Assembly (NCBI RefSeq): GCF_020524345.1 | Contig: NZ_JAIVLH010000004.1 | Location: 209,534-273,533, forward strand | Reading direction: 5' to 3' | From: Metabacillus niabensis | Lineage (GTDB): Bacteria; Bacillota; Bacilli; Bacillales; Bacillaceae | Length of the DNA: 64,000 nt | Shown: positions 16,057 through 24,211 of the stretch, in pieces | Position numbering within the stretch: position 1 is the first letter of the stretch | Layout: each line of letters begins with the position of its first letter | Made by a program: the position numbers and the translations under genes | Notes under the pieces: model-generated | What the model was told of the DNA's origin: nothing | The model's input: only the letters and a program-made list of their open reading frames with translations | Databases searched by the model: none

Positions 16057-16923
16057 ATGATTAGAACAATTAAAAAATTGAAGATAGAAGGGGTGACGAT
16101 GGAATATTCTATTATTGGTGAAGGAGAGCCCATACTCGTATTCCATGGTGGACACTCAAACTGTTATGAAGAATTTGGTTATAAAGCATTAATTGAACGT
16201 GGTTTCTCATTAATTACTCCTTCAAGACCAGGTTATGGAGAAACCTCTAATGAAATCGGAACAAGCCTCTTATCAGCATGTCATTTTTATAAAAGGTTAC
16301 TAGATCATTTAAACATAGATAAAGTTCATGTACTCGCAATATCTGCAGGTGGACCAAGCGGTATTTTTTTCGCTGCAACCTACCCGGAAAACATACATAC
16401 CCTTATATTACAGTCTGCCGTTACAAAAGAATGGCTTACCCCAAAAGACATAGAATACAAGGTTGCGAATATAATATTCCGCCCAAAAACTGAAAGATTC
16501 ACATGGAAACTCATCTCTATCATGAATAATGTTTTCCCGCAGTTTATATTCAAACAAATGCTTCCATCATTTAGTACACTCACATTTAAACAAGCAAAAG
16601 ATAAATTAGATGTAAACGATATAGAGGCTATAAGAAAAATGAACAATCGTCAGCGATCTGGTAATGGTTTTCTACTTGATCTAGTTCAGATAAATGAAGT
16701 TACGATCGACACTTTAAAAGCTGTACAATGTCCAACATTTATTATGCATAGTAAAAATGATGCTTCAGTACCATTGGAACATCCAAATCTTGCTCATGAG
16801 AATATTCCTTCTTCCAAATTGCAATTACTGGACACATGGGGGCATTTAATTTGGTTAGGGAAAGCATCTGAAGAAACTGATAGAAACCTTATTGCGTTCC
16901 TTATATCTCATAAAATGACTTAA
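16057..16923 (+). CDS. Alpha/beta hydrolase fold protein
   Basis: A 288-residue hydrolase. HGG in ILVFHGGHSNC is the oxyanion loop, PSRPGYGETS the strand-4 turn, LAISAGGPS the nucleophile elbow with Ser near residue 97, NDASVPLEHP the acid and WGHLIWL the catalytic His. The elbow reads A-x-S-x-G, so the usual first glycine is alanine; this is tolerated in several subfamilies. It is cytosolic, with no signal peptide. Substrate unknown: esterase, lactonase and peptidase are all possible. The ribosome site before ATG 16057 is weak (GGGTG). Confidence 0.75.
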   Translation: MIRTIKKLKIEGVTMEYSIIGEGEPILVFHGGHSNCYEEFGYKALIERGFSLITPSRPGYGETSNEIGTSLLSACHFYKRLLDHLNIDKVHVLAISAGGPSGIFFAATYPENIHTLILQSAVTKEWLTPKDIEYKVANIIFRPKTERFTWKLISIMNNVFPQFIFKQMLPSFSTLTFKQAKDKLDVNDIEAIRKMNNRQRSGNGFLLDLVQINEVTIDTLKAVQCPTFIMHSKNDASVPLEHPNLAHENIPSSKLQLLDTWGHLIWLGKASEETDRNLIAFLISHKMT

Positions 16924-16978
16924 GATAGTTAATACATATACGAATTTTCAGTACCTAATTTCTATCTTTGTCCACACA

Positions 16979-16987
16979 TGTTATAAT
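16979..16987 (+). promoter_or_regulatory. Extended -10 promoter of the small zinc-motif gene
   Basis: TG-T-TATAAT at 16979-16987 is a consensus extended -10; the -35 is poor (TTTCTA 17 bases upstream). Confidence 0.5.
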
Positions 16988-17075
16988 TAGAAGCTTAGAA
17001 ACTGTAAGTTTTTGATCAACATAACCGGATGCCTACAAAAGCCTCCGCCCAGTGAAAAAATAGGAGATGTAAAGA

Positions 17076-17285
17076 ATGAATAAACGATGGACAATCGGAA
17101 AAATTAAAGATTTTGTTGAAAAAAATTCTGAAAGTACGTTACTAACGACAGAATATCACGGCTTTTCTCAAAAGTTACAATTAAAGTGTGCGTGTGGTAA
17201 TAGTTTTGAAAAAACCTTCACGAAATTTAAAAACAATAATCAACGTAAATGTGATGTGTGCCAACCACCAAAAGCATCGCGTTAA
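17076..17285 (+). CDS. Small zinc-ribbon-like protein (CxC...CxxC)
   Basis: A 69-residue protein with LKCACGNSFEKTFTKF and, 16 residues later, KCDVCQPP: two cysteine pairs able to bind one zinc ion. The pattern, a kC.CGn.f..t..kf block then C..C, resembles short repeat domains found in phage and virus-related proteins, often linked to nucleic-acid binding. AGGAG precedes the ATG, and the gene has its own extended -10 promoter and terminator, so it is a real small gene. Function unknown. Confidence 0.7.
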   Translation: MNKRWTIGKIKDFVEKNSESTLLTTEYHGFSQKLQLKCACGNSFEKTFTKFKNNNQRKCDVCQPPKASR

Positions 17286-17295
17286 AACTCACAAA

Positions 17296-17334
17296 GAGTG
17301 CCGGTTTCTTTCAATAGAAGTTGGCACTTTTTTA
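17296..17334 (+). terminator. Intrinsic terminator after the zinc-ribbon gene
   Basis: An AGTGCC/GGCACT stem with further inner pairing (TTCT/AGAA) is followed by TTTTTT. Confidence 0.8.
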
Positions 17335-17375
17335 TATAATTGTAGTGAGTAAGGATAATGGAGGGGGATTTAGGT

Positions 17376-17885
17376 TTGAAAGTGCGGTTTACAAACTTTA
17401 GTGAAGAGTGGTCTCGAATGTTTCAATCGGAGGCACAATTTCTGAAAACAATTTTTGGAGATGAAATCATCAAGTTTGAACATTTTGGGAGTACGTCAGT
17501 TCAAGGCATGAAAGCAAAACCTGTTATTGATATGATGTGCATCGTTAAAGATATAGAGAAGATTGATTTATTTAATAGCAAAATGACTTCACTTGGTTAT
17601 GATGTTGCAGGGGAATGGGGCATCGCAGGCAGAAGGCTATTTCGTAAAGGTGGGGAAAATAGAACCCATCATATTCACTTTTATGAAAAGAACAATCCTC
17701 AAATTGACCGTCACCTTATCTTTCGAGATTACCTGCGCTCTCATCCTAAGGAGGTCGAAACGTATAGCTCGTTTAAAGAACGTTTGGCTCAACGGTTCGA
17801 TTCCACAACTGACTATAGTCCAGCCAAAAAAACGTTTGTGAGGGAAATGGAACAGAGAGCACTTAGTTGGTTTGCGAATAAATGA
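17376..17885 (+). CDS. GrpB family (UPF0157) nucleotidyltransferase-fold protein
   Basis: A 169-residue protein of the GrpB/UPF0157 group. FEHFGSTSVQGMKAKPVIDMM is the GSTS plus DxM nucleotidyltransferase-like core, and HHIHFYEKNNPQIDRHLIFRDYLRSHP is the second conserved block. The group shares the fold of nucleotidyltransferases, but its reaction is not established, although some members were annotated as dephospho-CoA kinase partners. The TTG at 17376, about ten bases after GGAGGGG, is preferred over the ATG at 17358 that overlaps that site. Confidence 0.8.
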   Translation: MKVRFTNFSEEWSRMFQSEAQFLKTIFGDEIIKFEHFGSTSVQGMKAKPVIDMMCIVKDIEKIDLFNSKMTSLGYDVAGEWGIAGRRLFRKGGENRTHHIHFYEKNNPQIDRHLIFRDYLRSHPKEVETYSSFKERLAQRFDSTTDYSPAKKTFVREMEQRALSWFANK

Positions 17886-17892
17886 GTTTTCA

Positions 17893-17940
17893 CTAAAAAC
17901 ACCTACAAACAATGTATCCACTGTTTGTAGGTGTTTTTAG
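17893..17940. terminator. Strong terminator with a 19-base perfect stem
   Basis: Both arms (17893-17911 and 17922-17940) are perfectly complementary around a ten-base loop, with A-rich and T-rich ends on either side, so it can stop transcription in both directions. Confidence 0.9.
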
Positions 17941-17989
17941 TTTTTCATAACTGTAGGTTCCATTTCTAAAGATGTCACTGACCTCAATA

Positions 17990-18001
17990 TGACAATTGTC
18001 A
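17990..18001 (+). promoter_or_regulatory. Candidate operator TGACAATTGTCA before the ABC/two-component operon
   Basis: A perfect 12-base palindrome 79 bases before the ATPase start, flanked by further ATGTCA and TGACAT half-sites (17973 and 18012). It is the expected position for binding by the operon's own NarL/DesR-type response regulator. Confidence 0.5.
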
Positions 18002-18079
18002 CCTCACATCATGACATACTCTACTAATCCAAATCCTTCCTCCATTGTAAAATAACCTTATAAACAATGGAGGTCACAA

Positions 18080-18979
18080 ATGGAACCGATAATTGAGCTA
18101 AATAAAGTAACGAAAATTTATAAAAATAAAACCGCTGTTCATGAGATTTCATTTTCTATTCATAAAGGAGAAATTGTTGCGATCCTGGGTCCTAATGGAG
18201 CGGGCAAGACAACAACAATGAATATGATGCTTGGGCTGTTAAAGCCTAGTGAGGGAAATATCCAACTATTTAAAAAACAGCCCAAAGATAAATTTGTAAG
18301 GGAGAAAATCGGTGCGATGCTTCAAGAGGTAAGTGTAATTGATGCTTTAAAGGTGAAAGAAGTCATTCACCTTTTTAAAAGCTATTATCCAAATCCCTTG
18401 TCTTTTGAGGAGCTAGTAGATATCACTGGTTTTAGTCAGAATGAATGTCAAAAACGGGCAAATAAACTTTCTGGAGGACAGAAAAGACGACTTGGCTTCG
18501 CCATTGCGATGGCAGGTGATCCTGATGTGTTATTTTTCGATGAACCAACAGTTGGCTTGGATGTGACATCAAGAAAAGTGTTTTGGAATACGGTGAAGGA
18601 TCTAAAACAACGGGGAAAAACAATCATTTTTACAACACACTATTTACAGGAGGCAGATGATATTGCTGAGCGGGTGATACTCTTTCATGAAGGAAAGATT
18701 GTCGGCGATGGGACTCCTTTGGATATTAAGAGTAAGCTCACAAAACAAGCCGTAACATTCTCGGCAGATTCAACCATTCATTATGAGGAATTAGTCTCTC
18801 TTCCTTTTGTAACAGATATATATGAAAAAGATGGACGATTATATGTATTAACAGAGCAACCTGATGATGTCCTTAAAGCTATATTTGCGAAAGAAATTCC
18901 AGTACGTAACATTGGAGTTGAACGGGGACGTCTTGAAGATGCGTTTGAACAAGTAATGGAAAAAAGGGAGGTTGTTTAA
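18080..18979 (+). CDS. ABC transporter ATP-binding protein (YvfR-like)
   Basis: A 299-residue ATPase of the drug/antibiotic-export type. Walker A is GPNGAGKTTT, the Q-loop MLQEVSVID, the signature SGGQKRR and Walker B VLFFDEPTVGLD, with H in FTTHYLQEADDI. A C-terminal domain (about 215-299) is normal for this group. First gene of a four-gene operon (ATPase, permease, histidine kinase, response regulator) whose order and lengths match B. subtilis yvfRSTU. The substrate is unknown. It is preceded by AATGGAGG and a candidate operator. Confidence 0.87.
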   Translation: MEPIIELNKVTKIYKNKTAVHEISFSIHKGEIVAILGPNGAGKTTTMNMMLGLLKPSEGNIQLFKKQPKDKFVREKIGAMLQEVSVIDALKVKEVIHLFKSYYPNPLSFEELVDITGFSQNECQKRANKLSGGQKRRLGFAIAMAGDPDVLFFDEPTVGLDVTSRKVFWNTVKDLKQRGKTIIFTTHYLQEADDIAERVILFHEGKIVGDGTPLDIKSKLTKQAVTFSADSTIHYEELVSLPFVTDIYEKDGRLYVLTEQPDDVLKAIFAKEIPVRNIGVERGRLEDAFEQVMEKREVV

Positions 18980-18980
18980 T

Positions 18981-19721
18981 ATGAACGGACTTTTGATGCA
19001 ATGTAAGATGGAAGTATTGAGGATTTTACGGAATCCCTATTACGTGTTTTGGTCATTGTTTATGCCTATTGCCTTTTATATTGTGTTTACTAGAATTTTT
19101 AACTCCGCAATGGACGATCAACAACTATGGCAGGCGCATTATCTAATGTCAATGACAGCCTTTAGTTTGATGGGCTCTGCGATCATGACTCTTGGTATCC
19201 GCCTGGTTGAAGAAAAAGCTCAAGGGTGGTCTACCTTTATGAGAATAACTCCTTTATCTGATCATGCCTATTTCTTTGCAAAAATGGTTGGTCAAACAAT
19301 GATTCATATATTGTCAATTGTGGTTATTTTTACAGCTGGAGCAATGATTAACGGGGTTTCTATGTCAGTGGTGGAATGGTTACTGTGTGGGGTGTGGCTA
19401 TTGTTTGGTTCCTTGCCATTTCTTGCATTGGGAACGTTAGTAGGAACAATGAAAAGGGTAGATACAGCTGCAGGGATTTCAAATATGGTGTATATGATTC
19501 TTGCTATTGCAGGTGGTATGTGGATGCCGCTTGAGATTATGCCGGATTTTGTCCAAACAATTGGGAAATGGCTTCCATCTTATCATTTTGGTAATGGTGC
19601 ATGGCAAATTGTTCGCAGTGAACAGCCGGAATGGGCTAATTTCATCCTTTTAATTGGGTATCTCTTCCTATTTGTGGTAATATCAGGTTATATTAGGAGA
19701 AAACAAGAAGCGGCGGTGTGA
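18981..19721 (+). CDS. ABC-2 type permease (YvfS-like)
   Basis: A 246-residue membrane protein with six hydrophobic segments. RILRNPYYVFWSLFMPIAFY is the usual N-terminal entry helix of ABC-2 permeases, and GGMWMPLEIMPDFVQTIGKWLPSYHF is the conserved late motif. It pairs with the ATPase encoded upstream. GGGAGG sits nine to ten bases before ATG 18981, which starts one base after the ATPase stop, so translation is probably coupled. Confidence 0.85.
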   Translation: MNGLLMQCKMEVLRILRNPYYVFWSLFMPIAFYIVFTRIFNSAMDDQQLWQAHYLMSMTAFSLMGSAIMTLGIRLVEEKAQGWSTFMRITPLSDHAYFFAKMVGQTMIHILSIVVIFTAGAMINGVSMSVVEWLLCGVWLLFGSLPFLALGTLVGTMKRVDTAAGISNMVYMILAIAGGMWMPLEIMPDFVQTIGKWLPSYHFGNGAWQIVRSEQPEWANFILLIGYLFLFVVISGYIRRKQEAAV

Positions 19722-19726
19722 GCTAA

Positions 19727-20863
19727 ATGGTGCAGAAGTTAAAGGGGTTTAGGGTTTTTCCAGCTAGATATGGTTTCTTTCCGTATGTGTTTTTAATATA
19801 TCTTGCCATGCCTGCCTATTATGTCGCAATGGCACAAGGGTGGAAACAAATAATTGGAATCGGGTTGCTGCTGTTGTTTCTAATCACATATCGGCAGCTC
19901 TATAACTCTTTTGATAAGAAATCATATACGTATTGGCTCGTCATACAAGTTTTTGTCATTTTAATTCTAGCAATCTTATTTAATCTCTATAATATATTCC
20001 TAGGGTTTTTTACCGCACATTTTATTGGATGGTATAAGAGTAAGAAAACGTTTTTCAAAGCTTTGGGTATGTTTGCGATCGTCATTATATCACCGTTGAT
20101 TGTTCAAAGAGAGACCTTGGAGGTACAAGACCTATACTATTATGGTATTTTTATCCTCATTATGTTCATCTCCCCATTCGGTATCAGGTCTATGAGTACC
20201 AGAATGGAATTGGAGAAAAAGCTGGATGAAGCAAATGAACAAATTAAAGAATTGGTCAAACGAGATGAAAGAATGCGTATTGCGAGAGATCTTCATGATC
20301 ATTTAGGTCATACATTATCACTCATTACGTTAAAAAGTCAGCTCGTGCATAAATTAATAAGTAAGGATATTGAAAAAGCCAAATTGGAGACAAAAGAGAT
20401 CGAACGAACTTCCCGTTCAGCACTAAAGCAAGTAAGAGAATTAGTATCTGATATGAAAGCCATTACGGTGGCGGAAGAACTGATTGAGTCGGAGATTCTT
20501 TTACAGGCAGCAGGAGTTTCCTTTCAATTTACAGGAGATTCAAAGTTGGAAGATGTTCCGTTACTCACGCAGAATATCCTCAGCATGTGTCTTAAAGAAG
20601 GAGTAACAAATGTGGTCAAACATAGTCAGGCAAAAAACTGTGTCGTTCAGCTTGTGAAAAGAGATGGAGAAATTGAATTAGCTATTTTAGACGACGGAAA
20701 AGGTCTTAATGAAACAGTTGAAGATGGGAACGGTTTGAAAGGTATTAGTGAACGTTTGAGATTAATAGATGGAATGATGAAAATCATCTCACAAAAAGGA
20801 ACAAAATTAATCATAACTGTTCCAATTATTGTTAAGGATAAAAAGGTCGGTGTTGGATCGTGA
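19727..20863 (+). CDS. Sensor histidine kinase, DesK/YvfT type
   Basis: A 378-residue kinase with four to five N-terminal membrane helices (about 15-150), a short coiled coil (about 160-180), the HisKA_3 motif RIARDLHDHLGHTLSL with the phospho-accepting H190, and a HATPase domain with N-box ECVTNVVKHSQAKN-like sequence (here KEGVTNVVKHSQ) and LDDGKGL. The absence of a large extracellular domain suggests that it senses membrane state or works with the adjacent ABC transporter. It starts five bases after the permease stop and overlaps the response regulator gene by four bases. Confidence 0.87.
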   Translation: MVQKLKGFRVFPARYGFFPYVFLIYLAMPAYYVAMAQGWKQIIGIGLLLLFLITYRQLYNSFDKKSYTYWLVIQVFVILILAILFNLYNIFLGFFTAHFIGWYKSKKTFFKALGMFAIVIISPLIVQRETLEVQDLYYYGIFILIMFISPFGIRSMSTRMELEKKLDEANEQIKELVKRDERMRIARDLHDHLGHTLSLITLKSQLVHKLISKDIEKAKLETKEIERTSRSALKQVRELVSDMKAITVAEELIESEILLQAAGVSFQFTGDSKLEDVPLLTQNILSMCLKEGVTNVVKHSQAKNCVVQLVKRDGEIELAILDDGKGLNETVEDGNGLKGISERLRLIDGMMKIISQKGTKLIITVPIIVKDKKVGVGS

Positions 20864-21462
20864 TAAGAGTGATGATTGCAGAAGATCAAGGAATGTTAAG
20901 GGGAGCATTAGGCTCTTTACTAGATTTTGAGGATGATATTGAAATTGTGGGGGAGGCATCAAATGGCAGGGAAGCATTAAACATGATTACCTCCCTTCAA
21001 CCTGATGTATGTTTAATGGATATTGAAATGCCTCTAATGAGTGGCCTTGATGTAGCAGAAGAGGCAAAAAAACAATTTTTCACCTGTAAAATCATTATAT
21101 TAACAACGTTTGCGCGTCCCGGATATTTTGAGCAGGCAGTAAAAATTGGCGTAAATGGCTATATGTTAAAAGACGGTTCCATTGACGAGCTTGCTGAGTC
21201 GATTCGCAGTGTTATGAAAGGAAAACGAGAATTTTCTCCGGAATTGATTTTTGGAAGTATGAAGCACGATAACCCACTGACTGATCGTGAAAAGGATGTA
21301 TTACGATTAGCATCAGAAGGAAAAACCTCTAAAGACATCTCTTCAGAATTATTTTTATCAGCAGGTACTGTCCGAAATTATATGTCTGAAATACTCAATA
21401 AACTCGAAGTGAAAAACCGAACGGAAGCTGTGACGGTAGCGAAGGAAAAAGGGTGGATATAA
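20860..21462 (+). CDS. NarL/DesR-type response regulator (YvfU-like)
   Basis: A 200-residue protein. The receiver domain has the acidic pair in AEDQ, phospho-accepting D54 in CLMDIEMP, and K in LKDGS. The LuxR/NarL helix-turn-helix is at about 140-200 (LTDREKDVLRLASEGKTSKDIS...TVRNYMSEILNKL). It starts at GTG 20860, overlapping the kinase stop (GTGA). It is the cognate partner of the upstream kinase and probably acts at the operon's own promoter, where a 12-base palindrome lies. Confidence 0.88.
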   Translation: MIRVMIAEDQGMLRGALGSLLDFEDDIEIVGEASNGREALNMITSLQPDVCLMDIEMPLMSGLDVAEEAKKQFFTCKIIILTTFARPGYFEQAVKIGVNGYMLKDGSIDELAESIRSVMKGKREFSPELIFGSMKHDNPLTDREKDVLRLASEGKTSKDISSELFLSAGTVRNYMSEILNKLEVKNRTEAVTVAKEKGWI

Positions 21463-21491
21463 TAGAGATTAATAGTTGAGGTGATGTCAAA

Positions 21492-21950
21492 ATGAAAACG
21501 ATCAAAAGCATGTTTGACCATTTACATTGGGCTAATCAGCAGATTTTAAGTACTCTAAAAGCGAACGAACCTAGAGGCAGCCACAAAGCTAGACAGTTCT
21601 TTTCACATATTCTTTGTGCAGAACAAGTATGGTTAACGAGAATTCAAGGAAAGGATAGCTCAAATTTACCCATTTGGGCTGATATTGGATTAGAGGACTG
21701 TGAGAAACTTTTAAAACTAAATGAAAAAGGGTTTTCTGAAATCCTAACAAATTTATCAGAAGAGAACCATATTGACCTAGTCCAGTACAAAAATAGCAAA
21801 GGTGAGAAATTTCAATCATCACTTATCGATATTTTAACTCATGTTGCTTTACATGGTCATTATCATCGCGGGCAGGTCAACTTAAAACTTCGAGCAGAAG
21901 GAATGGAACCTGTTAGTATTGACTTCATTACATTTGTAAGGGAAAGTTAA
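21492..21950 (+). CDS. DinB/YfiT-like four-helix metal-binding protein
   Basis: A 152-residue protein. FDHLHWANQQIL at the start, the FSHILCAEQVWLTRI helix with the first metal-binding His, and the C-terminal HVALHGHYHRGQVNLKLR with the second and third His form the DinB triad. The fold suits thiol-transfer or hydrolase chemistry; no substrate is known. GAGGTG precedes the ATG. It follows the two-component operon by 30 bases with no obvious terminator, so read-through is possible. Confidence 0.8.
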   Translation: MKTIKSMFDHLHWANQQILSTLKANEPRGSHKARQFFSHILCAEQVWLTRIQGKDSSNLPIWADIGLEDCEKLLKLNEKGFSEILTNLSEENHIDLVQYKNSKGEKFQSSLIDILTHVALHGHYHRGQVNLKLRAEGMEPVSIDFITFVRES

Positions 21951-22004
21951 TAAATGTAATATCAGATTGTTTATACTAAAAAATACATTTCAGGGAGAAA
22001 AATC

Positions 22005-22646
22005 ATGAGTGAACAAGAAAAATTAAAGATTTTTGATGATCATCGAAACCTTATAGGAGTCGCTTCCCGGAGTGATGTACATAAACTTGGGCTTTGGCAT
22101 GAAGTATTTCATTGTTGGTTTATCAGAAATGAAGAGGGTATAGATTATATCTATTTACAGCTTCGTAGTAAAAGTAAAAAAGACTATCCCGATCTATTAG
22201 ATATCACGGCTGCCGGACATTTACTAGCTGACGAAACCGTTTTGGATGGAGTAAGAGAAATAGAAGAAGAAATAGGTGTAAGTGTCGATTTTGATGAATT
22301 AATAAACTTGGGAGAAATTCGATATTGTGTGACGAAGCAAGGTTTTATTGATAAAGAACTAGCAAACGTTTTTTTATATAAAAGTGAGTATAACTTTGAT
22401 GATTTCACACTTCAAGTAGAAGAGGTTGCAGGTATTGTAAGAGCTGAATTTACTGATTTTGCTCAACTTTGGTTTGGGGAAAAAGATGAAATTGAAATCA
22501 GTGGATTTGAAATAACGGATGAAGGTGAAAAATGTAGCATTCGTAAACATGTAAGCAGAGATAAATTTGTGCCACATGAAGTTTCTTTCTATAAAGAAGT
22601 GATTGGCAAGCTGCAAGAACTTTGTGTTGACAGAATAGGGGGTTGA
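22005..22646 (+). CDS. NUDIX hydrolase (isopentenyl-diphosphate-isomerase-like group)
   Basis: A 213-residue protein. The N-terminal IFDDHRNLIGVASRSDVHKLGLWHEVFHCWF matches the Nudix group resembling IPP isomerase. The NUDIX box is GHLLADETVLDGVREIEEEIGV, complete with REUxEE. It probably hydrolyses a nucleoside diphosphate derivative in the cytosol; the substrate is not readable. A GGGAG site precedes the ATG. The next gene starts two bases after its stop. Confidence 0.8.
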   Translation: MSEQEKLKIFDDHRNLIGVASRSDVHKLGLWHEVFHCWFIRNEEGIDYIYLQLRSKSKKDYPDLLDITAAGHLLADETVLDGVREIEEEIGVSVDFDELINLGEIRYCVTKQGFIDKELANVFLYKSEYNFDDFTLQVEEVAGIVRAEFTDFAQLWFGEKDEIEISGFEITDEGEKCSIRKHVSRDKFVPHEVSFYKEVIGKLQELCVDRIGG

Positions 22647-22648
22647 AA

Positions 22649-22963
22649 ATGGTTGGTTTACTTAATATTGGCAGCCTTGTGCTTGGACTTGTTGCATGGA
22701 TTCTTCCAATTGTAAATATTGTACAGGTTAAAAATCAGAACAATAGGAAGTGGATGATGCTCTCCGTTTTGAGTATAAGTGCATGCGCTATTTCACTATG
22801 TTTCCAAATTTTCTATAGTTATCATCTCGTACAAATTGAGGATTGGTCAGCATTAATGGACACAGCTGGTGCAGTTGCATACGTTGGTGCCTATCTGCTC
22901 ATTGTGACCTTACTATTAAATGGAGTTACTTTGTTTATCTATCGCAGGAGAATAGCAAAATAG
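22649..22963 (+). CDS. Small membrane protein with three helices
   Basis: A 104-residue protein with three clear hydrophobic stretches (about 4-25, 35-55 and 75-98) and a basic RRRIAK end. AGGGGG at 22637-22642 lies inside the end of the NUDIX gene and sets the ATG at 22649 (TTG at 22643 is the alternative). The two genes are co-translated. No family recognised. Confidence 0.65.
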   Translation: MVGLLNIGSLVLGLVAWILPIVNIVQVKNQNNRKWMMLSVLSISACAISLCFQIFYSYHLVQIEDWSALMDTAGAVAYVGAYLLIVTLLLNGVTLFIYRRRIAK

Positions 22964-23046
22964 ACTTTTTGTAATGCTGTTGATTTTTACTCATTATTAC
23001 TCAAGCTGAGAATACAATGAGTAAAAAATAAGAAGGTGATACAAGT

Positions 23047-23667
23047 ATGTCCTTTTCATTACCTGTGGCCACAAAAACAGTAAAGATTAGCAGTGCGCCG
23101 AAAAAGACAGTCGTTTATCCGAGAGTTGTTCGCATGCGAAATCAACATTTGCAAACATATATCAATCAGATCATTGTATATACAACACAGCAGCTCATCG
23201 ATCAACAAGTTGGAAATATGCCAAGTACGGTTGAAGAAATGCTTGGAGAATATGAGATCAAAAACAACCAGCGTCAAGTATTGAGCTTATCACTTTCAAA
23301 TTATACGTATCATGAAAAAGCGGCACATGGATTGACGATAATTAAGTCTTTAACATTTGATCTTAATAAAGGAAAATTTTGTAACCTCAAAGATTTATTT
23401 AAACCTGGTATTGATTATATCAAAACTCTCTCAAGCATCATCCAGGCGCAAATAAAAGAGCGTGATATTCCAATTCTTAATGGCTTTACATCAATTTCGC
23501 CAGATCAGGAGTTTTACATGGCTGATAAAGCGTTGGTCATCTATTTTCAACTTTACGACATTACTCCATATGCATTTGGTTTTCCAATGTTTCCAATATC
23601 CGTTTATGAGATTCAAGATATCATAGATGAAAATGGACCTCTTGGCCGAATGGGTGTTAACAATTAG
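23047..23667 (+). CDS. DUF3298 (RsiV/PdaC-like) domain protein without signal peptide
   Basis: A 206-residue protein. VYPRVVRMRNQHLQTYINQIIV and the central LSLSLSNYTYHEKAAHGLTIIKSLTFDLNKGKFCNLKDLF, ending with ITPYAFGFPMFPISV, are the DUF4163/DUF3298 pattern seen in the anti-sigma factor RsiV and in PdaC, where it faces outward. Here no signal peptide or membrane helix is visible, so it should be cytosolic, which is unusual. GAAGGTG precedes the ATG. Function unknown. Confidence 0.7.
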   Translation: MSFSLPVATKTVKISSAPKKTVVYPRVVRMRNQHLQTYINQIIVYTTQQLIDQQVGNMPSTVEEMLGEYEIKNNQRQVLSLSLSNYTYHEKAAHGLTIIKSLTFDLNKGKFCNLKDLFKPGIDYIKTLSSIIQAQIKERDIPILNGFTSISPDQEFYMADKALVIYFQLYDITPYAFGFPMFPISVYEIQDIIDENGPLGRMGVNN

Positions 23668-23703
23668 TTTAAAGCTAACTCAAAAAATTAAAGTCAGTAC
23701 TTA

Positions 23704-23913
23704 ATGATCGCATCAATTTTCGCATTTGTCGTCTATATGGTTATTCTGAATCATTTTATTGTAGATCTTAATGATAGAATAAGGGAATTAACTAAAACAT
23801 TCTTATCTTTTAATAATGTACAGATTTATTTATACATGATGATATCAGTAGGGGTCATTTACATGATTTCATGGATGCTGTCGATTCGTATTTATAAAAG
23901 GAAAGTGTTTTAA
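23704..23913 (+). CDS. Two-helix membrane protein, probably the tail of a lost ABC permease
   Basis: A 69-residue open frame with two hydrophobic segments (about 1-18 and 41-60) and the ending SWMLSIRIYKRKVF. That ending is very like the final residues of FtsX/ABC-type permeases in Bacillus (SIRIYxKKEF). There is no ribosome site before ATG 23704 and no upstream part of such a permease. It is more likely a fragment left after deletion than a working small protein. Confidence 0.45.
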   Translation: MIASIFAFVVYMVILNHFIVDLNDRIRELTKTFLSFNNVQIYLYMMISVGVIYMISWMLSIRIYKRKVF

Positions 23914-23917
23914 GGAA

Positions 23918-23950
23918 AAAGTGCATCTGTTTTACTGGATGCATTTTTTC
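23918..23950 (+). terminator. Intrinsic terminator
   Basis: A TGCATC/GATGCA stem with a ten-base loop is followed by TTTTTT. Confidence 0.8.
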
Positions 23951-24004
23951 TGTTAACTGCTTCAAGAGCACATATATAAAATCTTATTATCCACAATCAT
24001 CTAT

Positions 24005-24016
24005 GCAAACGATTGC
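24005..24016 (+). promoter_or_regulatory. LacI-type operator GCAAACGATTGC (upstream site)
   Basis: A near-perfect dyad with a CG centre, the usual LacI-family operator form. It lies 207 bases before the alpha-glucosidase gene, and TATAAT follows at 24024-24029. A second copy sits at 24146. Confidence 0.55.
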
Positions 24017-24145
24017 CCTAAAATATAATGCTAGTAGACTGGGATCTATGCCTAATAGAGTGAAACATATTAATTATAAAGGGAAAATTAGTCGTATAAA
24101 CAGAATTAATTGAAAACCTTAACAAAAAATCTATGAAAATTTAAT

Positions 24146-24182
24146 GCAAACGGTTGCTCATATTCTCATAGTCTGATATATT
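24146..24182 (+). promoter_or_regulatory. Promoter of the alpha-glucoside operon with overlapping operator
   Basis: GCAAACGGTTGC (24146-24157) overlaps the -35 TTGCTC (24154-24159). The extended -10 TG-a-TATATT (24174-24182) follows at 17-base spacing. The dyad resembles MalR-type LacI operators and also partly fits cre, so either a dedicated repressor or CcpA could act. No regulator of this type is encoded next to the operon. Confidence 0.65.
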
Positions 24183-24211
24183 AGTTTTTAGATTACGAGG
24201 AGGAATGCATC

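Noticed and set aside
24005..24157. Calling the GCAAACGNTTGC dyads plain cre sites
   Set aside because: They match the cre consensus at only about 13 of 16 positions, while their GCAA/TTGC symmetry fits a dedicated LacI-family repressor better. CcpA binding is not excluded.
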